The notes below the pieces were generated by a model, which was given only the letters and a program-made list of their open reading frames with translations, was not told the DNA's origin and did not search any database. Source: Evernia prunastri (Eukaryota > Ascomycota > Lecanoromycetes > Lecanorales > Parmeliaceae). Taken from it: DNA of 64,000 nucleotides. A program made the translations under genes and the position numbers. Below, in pieces: positions 21,738 to 32,518 of the stretch. How positions within the stretch are numbered: the stretch's first letter is position 1; each line of letters begins with the position of its first letter. The DNA lies in NCBI GenBank assembly GCA_003184365.1, contig NKYR01000141.1:28287-92286 (forward strand), written 5' to 3'.

Positions 21738-23208
21738 CTACTGCTCATGTAAAGAACATGTTGCTACTACCCTCTGCTGCTGACCTGTGCAGCTACGAAG
21801 GTATCTCCACGACTCATCCCCAAACCCGACGCAGTCCCTCTCGGCGGCTTCGTGCGGCATCAGAAGCGGACAGGGGCCGCCTTCCACGACGAATCGCTCA
21901 ACACGATGCTTGAGGCACGATCCTCTCTCCGGTGGTTGCTTCGCCTCAGGAAGCCAGTGGTACGACTCGTCCGGATCGCGCAGGATCCATTTCTCATCCC
22001 ACCCGTTCCGTAAGTAGCCGCCGAGACGGACGGTGTCGAGCCTCAGGGAGGTTTGCAGGAAGGGGATGATCTCGACCCAGGAGCCACGACGCTCCTCTCC
22101 GTCCTGTTGATACTGTTCGAGGATGATGTGGGCCAGCTCCAGGGACCGTAGACTTGCGGCGTGGGTTGTCAATAGCTTCTTGAGGCTGATGTCTGTTGCC
22201 CCTAAGGCCTGGAGCTTGAGACGCTTCAGGTTCGGCCAATGGGCTCCGGCTCCGAAAAGCTCGGACAGCTTTACGATCCACTCTCTGTCGTTGTATGTTA
22301 GGATCTCAAAGGAAATCTCGAGTGTTTGAAGGTATGGAGAGCTCGAAACCATTCGAGCGAGATTGGCTCTTCCGTTTTGTTGATCCTGGTCATAGAGTAT
22401 TTCAATCCTGAGATGCCGACAAGCTTCTGTGGCTAGGGTCATGATATCTAACAGCTTCCTGGACTGCTGGAAGACACTCCAGGGCACACCAAGCGCTTCG
22501 ACCGTATTCAACCGTAATTGAACTGCGTGAGCGGCTCTCAACAGGGAGGTGAATTGCCTTTCGTGGATCGGCCGTTTGAATGCACCACGCGAGTCGGGCT
22601 CCCCCAGAGTGCACGGTGTGGCTCAACTGAGCAACATTTACCCATGCGTCCTTGACCAGATCATCCTTTGGTGGAGCATGGTCTTCACCCCGCGTAAAGC
22701 AGACCTCTTGAAGCTGTGGTAGCTTGGCGAAAGCGCTGGTCAGATCTAGTGTCTCCGTGCCATATTTTTGCATGAGCTGCTCGCTGTGTTATTGTGCACA
22801 GAATTTCTGATAGTACAGCTGAACTCCTTTGACCGAGAGGCGTGTGAATTCTTCTTTGAGCGCGCTCCGAGCGCAAGGCGGAAGACCTCGTCCAATGGAA
22901 TTACAAGACAATTGCTCAAAGTCGGGGCAGATTACGGCATTCAAAAGCATTTTCCCGCTATAACACAAGCTTTTCACGAGCTTGCGGATTCAGGGATGCG
23001 CGGCGATCATACGGAGTTTCATGAAGCTCTCCACGTTGCGCTTCAATAGGACCTGGCGGAACAGGGTGATCTCAGCGGCGTAGCTGAAACTTTTGCAGAC
23101 AAGACGGAAGCTCTTTTGGTCCGGTTGATCGAGATTTGCGCAGATCATGTGGAAGATTTCGGGAGGCATTGGCAGAGAAGAAGCTCGATTCGTTGCTGGA
23201 GACACCAT
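21738..23208 (-). pseudogene. Broken F-box protein gene (two stops, one frameshift)
   Basis: From the ATG at 23208 the frame reads a clear F-box (LPMPPEIFHMICANL, then SFRLVCKSFSYAAEITLFRQV), as in fungal F-box proteins that recruit substrates to SCF ligases. It then meets TGA at 22990-22992 and, in the same frame, TAA at 22789-22791. Coding-like sequence continues unchanged across both (KLVKSLCYSGKML, then TLDLTSAFAKLPQLQEV). At the CCCCC run 22601-22605 (plus strand) the frame shifts. The C-terminal part then runs to 21738 with leucine-rich pieces (LKRLKLQALGATDISL, then LRSLELAHIILEQY). The two stops are each one C-to-T step from Arg or Gln codons. An intact protein would be about 490 aa. 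Confidence 0.75.
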
Positions 23209-23697
23209 GGCGAATCTTGGGGGTCTTGGAGTTCTGATGGTTGATAAAACCAGTAGGGTCCGGCGTGCGTGAGACGAGGAGAGAAGCTCTGATGTGTGTA
23301 ACTGATGAAACGCTTACGGTGTCCCTCGGTGCCTTTAGCGGTGGCCTATTCTATCAAGAAGCCGTGGAATATGTATGAATGGTGATGTGTTCAGTGCGCA
23401 TATGTTTGTGTCCTGCTGCGTCCACCGATACGCCCCCACTTTGTTCGCGTAAAGTCACGTGACGATAATGCAGCATGATGTCACTCCGACATCAAAATTT
23501 GATCTCTCACATTTTCTGACCACGTACATGGCGCTTGTAAAGAGCGCCGCAGAACTACCTGGTCATCTGGTAAAATACTCTGCTCTGCACTGCAGCGTCC
23601 AAGTTTAACCACAACAGAAGATGGTAGAGACGGAAAATTTGGTTTTGGGCTGAAGAGGATTGACTCACATCTACAGCAAGAATCAATTGCTGTACAT
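23209..23697. other. Divergent intergenic between F-box relic and protease
   Basis: No gene was seen. This should hold the 5' regions of both neighbours. Confidence 0.6.
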
Positions 23698-25876
23698 ATG
23701 CCTCTGGTCGAACGCTACAATGATTGGAACATCACAGATGGATCTTCCGATGACCCACACACGATTGAGTTTGATCATAGGATTGAAGCTGATGCAGCGA
23801 GATCTGGCAGTGCGCTTGCTAACATTGAGGAGTGAGTCCTCGATGATTACTCTGGAAGACGTATCTCTCTCGATGTTACCCGCTACGCTGTGTCATGTAT
23901 CTGACTTGATCTAGTAATGTAAAAGCTACCTGCGTCATTACGATCCTCAAGCATGAATTTGGCTGGACACAAGCAGGGGACGCTTGGATCTACGATCCTA
24001 CCCACAAAAAGACCAATTTGGAGTCAACATGGCGAGAAAACCTAGCAGATTGCGTAGAGTATGACAAAACCTCTCTGAAGAATTGTTTTTGCAATTGTAC
24101 TACGAATCCAGCCACAGCCTACATTGGCCCCGAAGCCGACACTTTATCCGCGAAGATAGATACTTTAGAGTGGCCGAGGGCTACGACTGTGTTTGTCAAC
24201 CGCTTCGCACCAGCTGGTCAGTACATGATCGGTCCCAGATTTTGCTCTGCTTATCACCTTGGGGAGGGATATGTGGGAACGGCCGGGCATTGCTTGGACA
24301 AGGCTTTAATTGATAGGCAACTAGGCGAACTGAGAGTAGTATTCAATTGGGTGGGCGATGTAGTGAGCAATAAAACATTTACAAAAGCAGAGATTTTCGA
24401 AATCGAAAGAGTCGCTCTCTGCGATACACACGGCCCTAACCCCTCTCCCATAGACCTCGACGAGACTGCTCGTTGGACAAGCATGCGGGATTCTGCGGTT
24501 TTTAAATTGAAAGGGGCACCGGAAGACTTCTCACATCTAAAGGCAGCAAGACTTTCAACGCGACCCCCGGAATTTGGAAGGCCGGTCTACAACATCGGCA
24601 GCCCGTTAGGCACGCAGCTGAAAGTATCTGCAAGCGGACACGTGCTGCGGCATTCATTGGTGGGAAATGATGGATACCCATTCTTGCATGTCATTGCTGG
24701 CTGTGGAACATACACCACGGATTTGGACCAATTTGAAGGCGAGCCTGCGACCACTCACCTACTCTCGATTCATACTGATCTATCTCCCAAGGCAACTCAG
24801 GCGGTCCAGTCCTCGACGCGAAAACTGGCTTAGTCGTCGGCCACACATCTTCCACGCAAGATGCTGTCTTCGAAAGCGACGCCCGCGCCATAGAATGCTG
24901 GGCGGATGAATTTGCAACAAACTCCGAGAACTACAACATCGCCGCCCAAATCAACGTCCTTCTGGAGAAACAGGAACCCGACAACCCATTCTACAGGATC
25001 CACCCGAAATTCCTGCGTACTTTGACAGGAAAGCCAGGAGAAAGCCCGCTGATCAAATCTGCCACGGCCATCTGCCCCAGCGATCTTGGGCCGAATAAAC
25101 AACCCCAAATTGCCGGGCGACACCAAGCTGTGTTCAGCCGGCACCGCTTCGACTCAAAAGACGTCTACCTGAGGAACGCAACGGCACGGGTAGATCGCAG
25201 CGCCGTCTTCATGACGCCGCTCAGGACCCTCCTCGACGACTACGCCGGCTGTCTCCTCACCGTCACATCTGCAGGCGCAACCGACTCTTTCGAAAAACCG
25301 CACGCCAGCTCAACCCTCGTTCTCACAATCGGTCCCACAGACTGGACGCTTCCCAAGCTTGCCTTTGATAAAGATCGCAGCGCTGGCCGTCCTGGGTCTG
25401 GGATGCATGTCTGGTCCGCAACGCTCGATCTCACCGCTCGCCGCGGCGACATCAAAATCCCACAAGCCTGCCTCGACGCCCCGCTCGGCCTCGCCGCTTG
25501 GACTGCCATCCGCCTCGAGCAATCGACCTGCAATCCGCCGCTCATACTCGGGCTCAAACTCGCCGTCCGCCGAGCAAGTCTTCCCTTTGCGGTCGAGAGG
25601 GATTGGCCGCCTGGGAGACCGGATGTGACGAGTAGGCCGGAGGAGGCTGGACTTAGCTGGCCAGAGGAGTGGTTCGAATTCGCGACGACGGCTGGTGATA
25701 GCGCGGGGCCCTCACAGATGGGCCGGGTTCCAGAGACGGTTGGGGAAGGGAATTGTGGAAAGGGTTGCTGGACGTGGGAAGCGCCGATTGATAGGGTGTG
25801 GACGGATCCGAGACAGCCTGCTCCTGGTCTGAGGGATCGGTTCGTGGATGATAACATGAACGATTTGCGTGCGTGA
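23698..25876 (+). pseudogene. Trypsin-fold serine protease with long C-terminal extension, one frameshift
   Basis: Exon 1 (23698-23831) joins 23915 onward across an 83-base intron (GTGAGT..ATCTAG) in frame. The trypsin-fold triad is visible: His in YVGTAGHCLD (about residue 150), Asp in SMRDSAVFKL (about 214) and Ser in QGNSGGPVLDAKTGLVVG (about 320). GNSGGP wording recalls HtrA/glutamyl-endopeptidase-type S1 enzymes. No signal peptide is seen. At the CCC near 24786 the frame shifts by one base, placing the catalytic Ser in a different frame from His and Asp. After the shift the frame is open for about 360 codons to 25876, with WTWEAPIDRVW near the end. The long clean tail argues for a recent frameshift or a sequence error. 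Confidence 0.7.
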
Positions 25877-26460
25877 TGATTGCTCTGCTGGGCTTTTGGG
25901 TGTTTTCGTGATCGTTATACTTTATATACTACGACGAGAAAAATCTTGTAATTTCGGAGAAGAAGATCTTTTCTGTCTTTTCCCAGCGATGATCTTTTTC
26001 TTCTCTTTACCGAGGATGTATATATCTCTAGATCTGAGAAATCGGTTTGTAGATGACTAGGATGATCTGCTTATGACGACTGCGTTGCTGAGCTTGTAAG
26101 AACCTCTTGGTAATGGTACACAGTAGATATCACTCTCATTAACAGATACGAAGATATTTCTGTCTATTCACAGCAATTCACTTCCTCTCTTCTTGATTAA
26201 ATATGTATATACCTCTTAATCTGATAGAATCGATTTATTAATAACGCAATTATTTGGCTTGCGTGACGACTGCTCTACTAAACTTGTACGAATCTCTTGA
26301 TTTAATGAATCTTATCCTACACGTTTCACAGCTAAATAAGTCTTTTAGTACTGAGTTGAGAAGGGTCTTATTAGAAGATAAGGTGCTTAGAAGGTGGAAA
26401 GAATCTTCCCTACTTATCTATTTCCAGCATTCTACTCCTTTGTCTTCTTAACTATATATA
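25826..26460 (+). repeat. Three-step ladder of decayed copies of the protease 3' end
   Basis: The end of the protease gene (GATCGGTTCGTGGATGA, then GCGTGATGATTGCTCTGCT) recurs at about 26037 (AATCGGTTTGTAGATGA, then ATGACGACTGCGTTGCT) and at about 26229 (AATCGATTTATTAATAA, then GCGTGACGACTGCTCTACT). Each is followed by a TTCTTCTCTTTACC-like pyrimidine block and a TATATATCTCTAGATCTG-like boundary. Units are about 190-235 bases. Each later copy is more AT-rich. Confidence 0.65.
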
Positions 26461-26805
26461 TACACATCTCTCCTCATCAAACACAGATATCTCTCGTCAT
26501 CAGATATATATATCTCTCTTCATCAAATACAGACATCTCCCTTCATTAAATATATACATCCCTCTTCATCAAACACGCACACACCTCTTCATCTAACAAA
26601 ATCAATCTATCAACCACCCTCACTCCATCAACAACACCCCCCCAATCCATCATCATCCCCAACAACCCACTTACCTAACCACCTACCGGACCACCACCCT
26701 AACCACCTCCCCATCACACCCATACAGCTTTCCAAGTCCAATAACCGCCGTCCTCGCTCGCTGCTTCCTTCCATCTCCGGACGCAAGCAAATGTCTCCAT
26801 TCGAA

Positions 26806-26833
26806 CTTCTTCTTCTTCTTCTTCTTCTTCGTC
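26806..26833 (+). repeat. (TTC)n microsatellite
   Basis: About nine uninterrupted TTC units end in GTCG. It lies between the protease 3'-end copies and the minisatellite. Confidence 0.9.
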
Positions 26834-26988
26834 GCGTCGTGGTAGTCTTATTCTGAGAGGTTGGGGGCGGGGGGGAGGGGAGAGGGGCGAAGGTGTTGGT
26901 GTGTTCGGAGACTGATAGAAGCGACGTTTACTCTGTACAGTATGACTAGATGACGCTTTGTGATCTCAGGTGTGGAGGATCTTAACAA

Positions 26989-27695
26989 GCGAGAAGGGTC
27001 TTATTAGATGAGAAGTGTCTTGTCGGACGAGAGGAGTTCTGTCAGATGAGAATGATCTTCTTGATTGAGAACGATCTTGTTAGTTGAGGAGTGTCTTGTT
27101 AGATGAGAAGGGTCTTGTCAGTTGAGAAGAATCTTGTCAGACGAGAAGAGTCTTGTCAGACAGGAATTGTCATATGAGAAGGGTCTTGTTAGACGAGAAG
27201 AGCCTTGTCAGATGAGAAGGGATCTTGTTAGATGAGAAAGATCTTGTCAGACATGAACTGTCAGATGAGAAGGGTCTTGTCAAATGGGCAGGGCCTTGTT
27301 AGTTGAGAATGATCTTCTTAGATGAGAAGAGCCTTGTTAGATGAGAAGTGCCTTATGAGACGAGGAGTGTCTTATCAAACGAGAAGAATCTTGTTAGATG
27401 AGGAGAATCTTGTCAGGTGAGAAGGATCTTGTCAGATGCGAATGGTTTTCTTAGATGAGAGAGATCTTCTTAGATGAGAAGTGTCTTGATAGATGAGAAG
27501 GATCTTGATAGATGAGAAGTGTCTTGTCAGTTGGAATATCTTTATCAGATGAAAACAATCTTGTTAGATGAGGAGGGTCTTATGAGATGATAAGGATCTC
27601 ATCATATGAGAAAGATCTTGTCAGACGAGCAGAATTTTGTCAGACGAGCAGAATCTTAGCAAATGAGAATGACCTTTGTCAGATGAGAAGGTGGT
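26989..27695 (+). repeat. 19-bp minisatellite, about 37 copies
   Basis: Tandem units follow the consensus GAGAAGrrTCTTGTyAGAy, most exactly 19 bases, a few of 14, 18 or 20. I count about 37. A single copy of the same unit (GTTGAGAAGGGTCTTATTAGA) lies 600 bases upstream at about 26355, inside the last copy of the protease 3'-end ladder. That is the likely seed. Confidence 0.9.
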
Positions 27696-27846
27696 TCTTT
27701 TTATCTATCCACAGCACATTACTTTTTCCCTTCCCTTCCCTTCCCTTCCCTTCCTTCTCTATCAAATGCAAGTATGCAAGCATGCATGCATGTAGTATGT
27801 ATGTACATCAACAATCAACAACCGACAACATGCCCCCCATCCATCC

Positions 27847-29695
27847 TCACAGCGCATCCACCCTCCCCAGCACCCACTCCAGATGCCGATACGTCACCCT
27901 GGGCTGGAACTCCGGCTGCATATGCCCGCTCAGGTACGTCTCCGCCCACATGAGCCCGCGCTCGAAATGCTGCACGCCCATGGTCCCCTGCGGCCCGTCG
28001 AGCCCGTCCGCCCCGTTCGCCGCGAAGACCCCTTCGTACTGCAGGTCCGGGTCCGCGATGACAATGGGCGTGGCGGGCGCCTGCTGGAAGCCCAGCTGGC
28101 CGTTCCACGTCATGTTCTGGATGGACAGCAGTGTGCCGTTGCTGATGATGATCATGTCGAAGTCGCCGTTGGACACGAGCACGCGGTTCGTCGCCTCGAT
28201 GACCTGCGGCAGGACGTGCTGGATCGGGTCGGCTGAGAGGTCGCCTTCGCCTTCTGGGCCGCCAGTGTAGTAGCCGTCGACTTTGGTGCCGCCGATGAAG
28301 ACGGGGTCGACGGCGCAGGTGGCCCAGGAGACGGCGGAGGGCGCGTGGATGGCGGCTTTGACGTCCGAGCGGTTGAAGTAGGTCGTGGCGCCGGCGGGGG
28401 TGTAGACGAGTTGGGTGGGGAAGGAGAGCACGTCCCAGAGCAGCGGGCACTGTTGGTTCACTTCGTAGATGTCGAAGCAGGGGTTGTTGGTCAGGGCGGC
28501 GTCGTCAATCATGTCGAAGACGTCACAATTGGCTTCGCTGGTGAAGTTGAAGAACACGGCTGGTTGGTTCCCGGGGGGTGGGAAGGTGAGGTATTTTTCG
28601 CGGAGGGCGGCGTACCCGCAGGATTCGTCGAGGCTTTCGAGTTGGGCGAGGAAGGAGGCGTTGAATTGGAGGAGGGCTTGGTTTTCAAGAACGAAGGGTA
28701 CGGCTACGACCTCCTCCTGTGTGTAGTCGAATTGGCCGATGACGGGGTCGTAAACTAGAGCTCCTGGATAGGAAGTGATATGTCAGGCATTAGGCTCATT
28801 TTAATTGTGGAGGGTGATTTACCCGAAAGGTCATAGTACTCTTTGTCCTTCTCGTCCAACATTGCTGCAGAAATGTATGGAACATAGCGGCCCGCGTAGC
28901 TTTCGCCGGTTATGTAGATTTTGTAATTCTTGATCCCAAAGGTGGTTTCCCAATTTTTGAAAAATTTAATAAAGTCTTGCGCAATCTCCTCTTCGGTCAT
29001 GGCGGTCACTTCGCCAATGGAAAAGCCTGTGCCGACGGGTTGCTCAACCCTAAATCCCACATTAGTCGTGAAACCAATCATCAGAACTGGTAAAAGACAT
29101 ACCATAGCATGTTGGTCAGATTGACCCATGAGCTGAATCATGTGAGCACGTATCATCAGTGGGCACTACCAATAACATACTATGGGTTCTCAACCGGCGC
29201 ATATGTTCCGGCCTGCCACAAGAACCTTCCGTTTTCTTGGAAAAAGCCTTCCAGGGAACTGCAACCGGGGCCGCCGTTCAACCAAATTGTGACTTCGTCG
29301 ACGGGTGCTCCAACGGTTGGGTTGAACATGAAGAAAAGCGCCCTCGAGGCATTCTTCTCATCAATTGGGATCAGTCCAGAGTACATCTCTCCAATGTCAA
29401 AGTTGACATCCGGGAGCGAGTCAATCTTGTACTCTGCGATTTGTAAGTGATGCGTACGATGCCGACAAATGGACATGGACTGACCGGATGTGGTGCTGGT
29501 GAGGAATCGAGAAGTATCATTGGTGGAACTGTTTGATTGACGTGCGATCAATTTCTCGTATGAAGCTTCGTGCACTGCTTTATTGGCCTGGTCTTGGCCT
29601 CTGCGCGACACATCGCGAAGACGTGAGTGTTTCGAGGCGGCAGTGATATCTAGGATGAGGGCGCACGCCACGAGAGCTGCATACAAGCCTCGCAT
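27847..29695 (-). CDS. Secreted serine carboxypeptidase (peptidase S10), 545 aa, five exons
   Basis: The minus-strand exons are 29485-29695, 29181-29433, 29103-29132, 28823-29049 and 27847-28763. All splice joins keep the frame. The N-terminus MRGLYAALVACALILDITAA is a signal peptide, and several N-glycosylation sequons follow. Family landmarks come in order: TIWLNGGPGCSSLEG (oxyanion region), WVEQPVGTGFS, the catalytic Ser in ITGESYAGRYVPY, the catalytic Asp in VSNGDFDMI and the catalytic His in YLSGHMQPEF near the C-terminus. The enzyme would remove C-terminal residues from peptides outside the cell or in the vacuole; secretion is favoured because no vacuolar signal is obvious. The plus-strand frames over 27883-28758 are GC-rich shadows. 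Confidence 0.93.
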
Positions 29696-32518
29696 ATTTG
29701 CTAGCTGCCTGATAGCTGCTGTTCAAGGTTTCACTGAAGAAGCATGTGGAAGAAGGGCAAAGGGCAGAGTGATGCTGACTGGGGGAATAGAAACGAAGGA
29801 AGGAAGGAAGGAAGGAGACATGGAGACTTGGAGGAGCTCTTTAAAGCCCTCACGGTGTGAATGACGATAGAAAGAAGGCGCATTTGCCCCTCCATGGCTT
29901 GTGATGAAGGTGCACTGCCCCTCCAATTTTGTCACAATTCTGTCATGCAGGTCTCCGTCAAGGTAAGCCTTACCACGAGGGATTTGCAGTTAAAGGCGGG
30001 GGGAACATTTACAGACATACAGATAATTCCATCTACCTTCCGGAATGATCCACACGTTCCGGGTTCAGTGGAGTCAAATGTGCGAAGGATCGATTGGGTG
30101 TTGTCGGCGGTTGCCAAGTGCCAAGTACCAAGTACCAAAGGAGCAGGTGGATATCCAGATGAAGCTTTTAAGCCTCAGTCGGTGGGCTTTTGATTGATTG
30201 CATGACGTCGAGTTTACATAAATTGTGATAAGACTCGTCTCGACATTCTCTTTAATGGTATAAAGGCATCCTCTACCGGCACCGAATGTGCCAGATAACG
30301 GCTCGTTGCTCGCTACCGACGGCCGAAAGGATCGAGTAGTTGCACAACAAGGCAGAAATGTGCAGAGAAGTGCAGAAGATTGGCTTCCGATCGAGTCATG
30401 ATTCCTGCAGGGTAAATGCGAAAAGACCTCACACCTTCCCAACTGGTAAGATTCCAATCAAAAATAAATCGCCGTTAGGAGAAAGCCGGTAGTAGTTTTC
30501 AACAATCCGTAAGGCAGAAGGCGCGCAGTCGCTGGACTCGGCAAGCACAGGCGAGATACCCGGTACTACCTACCGTGGACAATAATATCGTCGTTATACA
30601 AGGAGATATGAAGACGAAGCGAAAGCTGAAGGTAATGAATGAATCACGTTGAAGATGCCCATCATATAAATAAAATATAGGAATTAAGTGCTTATATTTT
30701 CGTATAGGAAGGATAGTTATAAATAATAAAATTAAGAAAGAAGGCAAGGTGACTCGGTCTTTCTTTCCAGAGAGAGGAAGAAGAAGCAATAATAATAATA
30801 ATGATCGGCTTCACTGCCAGTGCGGGGTCATACTTATTACTTTACTTTACTTTACTTTACTTTACTTTACTTTACTTTACTTTACTTTACTTTACTGTAC
30901 TTTACTCATAACGCCAAGATTAAACATGGGGCTAAGGGAAGGGGAAGAAAAAGAGGTTGGACTAGCCGGGCTGTCAGCAAAACTTAGTTTCCTTAGCGGA
31001 TGATCACTCGGCTTGTCTTTCCCTCTCCCAATTGACTGAAGGAATCCAAGTCCTGGTGTAACCCTTCGGAATTGCTCGCTCTCACTCACCGGGTATCCGA
31101 TAGCAGTGTCCCTACTCCCTACTTCATACGAGGTCGCTGCACATGCTCGGGGAACATCCCTGAGCTGTCTGCGTGCCTCTGCTGGGGGCCTTGGACGATG
31201 AAAGGAGGAAGCCAATAATCTGTCGTGCTCCTCGCATTCTTCTTCTCTTTCTATTGCTTGCTGAGAGTTCTTTTCTCCTTGGCTCATCACTTACAGCTTC
31301 AGAAGTACGTGATAATTCCAGCTGAGATTCAGAAAAGTGATGCTGCGGTGAGTCGCGGCATAAGTATGCTGAAAGGTGCAATCTGGTTGTGTTTTCCGCC
31401 TGAGTTAGGTACTGGAGAAACAGATCGACTCAGCGATTCTCCTCTTGGACCGTACTGATTATTCCTAGATGCAGAATGTCAACGGATGTGGATAAGCTGT
31501 ACCTTCGCATGGCTGGACCTTACATTGAGCGCAGCTCTCTTGAATTTGGTCCTCATTGTCACTGTTTGAGCAGCGCTTCCATATTCCTTCTGTAGCAGTG
31601 TCTTCGAAAAGCCCCTCTTCTCAACTTCATCTTCCGAAGTACAAAGCCATCGGGCCTGTTCGTTGAAACACGTAATCGTGCAACGCACTAAGCTCGTCCC
31701 TCTACCTACCTACATCACAAGATTCGTCAAGGCTACACTACTACCTCGCTACCTGTTTAATGCTGTTTCAATTCCAAGGGGCCAGGAGGCGCACCACCAA
31801 GCAAATTATAGCGTTTGAATATTGCTAATGATTGGAGCGCATTCATCGGCGCGAAAGATGCCCAAGCCAGCCATCTCATGGCGTACAGCATGCAGGCCGA
31901 GTCGCCGGTGCTCGTGTTCTCGAAACCCAACGGTATGATCATGAGCCCTTGCATGTCAGCCGTCCACAGTACGGCATCATGTCGCCGGTAACCTGGTCTC
32001 GGATGCACGGATGAAACCCAAGCATTTTCCATTAAAGATATGCTTTGCCGCCTGTGCTGTATGTTTTACAAGCTCGAGCCCATTGTCAGTTCATCGCGAT
32101 GTTCTACGCCGCATCTCATCGCAAACCATCGTCCTGCATGCATGGCTTGCATGTCGTATGCAAGATGAAAGTCAGAAGACAAGTCCATGCTTTCGGCTGC
32201 CCATGAACCCATTCCACATTGAAGAGGCTTGGTATCACTATTGGATATCCTTGAAGACTTGCTCCACAAGTGCAATGCATAGGCCAGCGTCAAACGCCGT
32301 TCATTGGATAATGTGAATTTCCCTACCTGTCTGCAGCGGGAACTAATCATTCTCCGCAACACGCTATGCAGGTACCTACTCAGGTTTGAATGCACCGGAC
32401 GAGGACTGGCCAGACCCTTCAAACCGCTTATAAGAATGATTGCCCCAGATGCGATCACCTCCCGACCCGCCTGTCAACTACAGGCGCTGCGATATCGTGC
32501 CTGCGAATTGAAACCACT
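29696..32518. other. Long intergenic stretch, no supported gene
   Basis: It contains the TTTAC array at about 30837. Minus-strand frames at 31757-32032 and 32066-32458 look slightly protein-like but could not be joined by in-frame splice sites. Others at 29861-31458 have no motifs. The last part is the promoter of the rhodopsin-domain gene. Confidence 0.45.
30837..30906 (+). repeat. (TTTAC)n microsatellite
   Basis: About 14 tandem TTTAC units, with one TGTAC variant near the end. Confidence 0.92.

Larger units (their letters stand above)
25877..27846. other. Repeat-rich AT-biased stretch, no gene
   Basis: This holds decayed tandem copies of the protease 3' end (to about 26460), a pyrimidine-rich stretch with TTC and TTCCC microsatellites, and a 19-bp minisatellite. 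The frame at 27587-28270 is not coding. Confidence 0.7.

Noticed and set aside
26989..27695. CRISPR-like array
   Set aside because: Units are contiguous 19-mers without unique spacers, and the host is a fungus. It is a minisatellite.
27587..28758. Long plus-strand frames (up to 227 codons) over the carboxypeptidase gene
   Set aside because: They are antisense to a gene with all S10 catalytic motifs and arise from its GC-rich codon use.
31757..32458. Possible minus-strand two-exon gene
   Set aside because: Both pieces look mildly protein-like, but no GT..AG intron joins them in frame.
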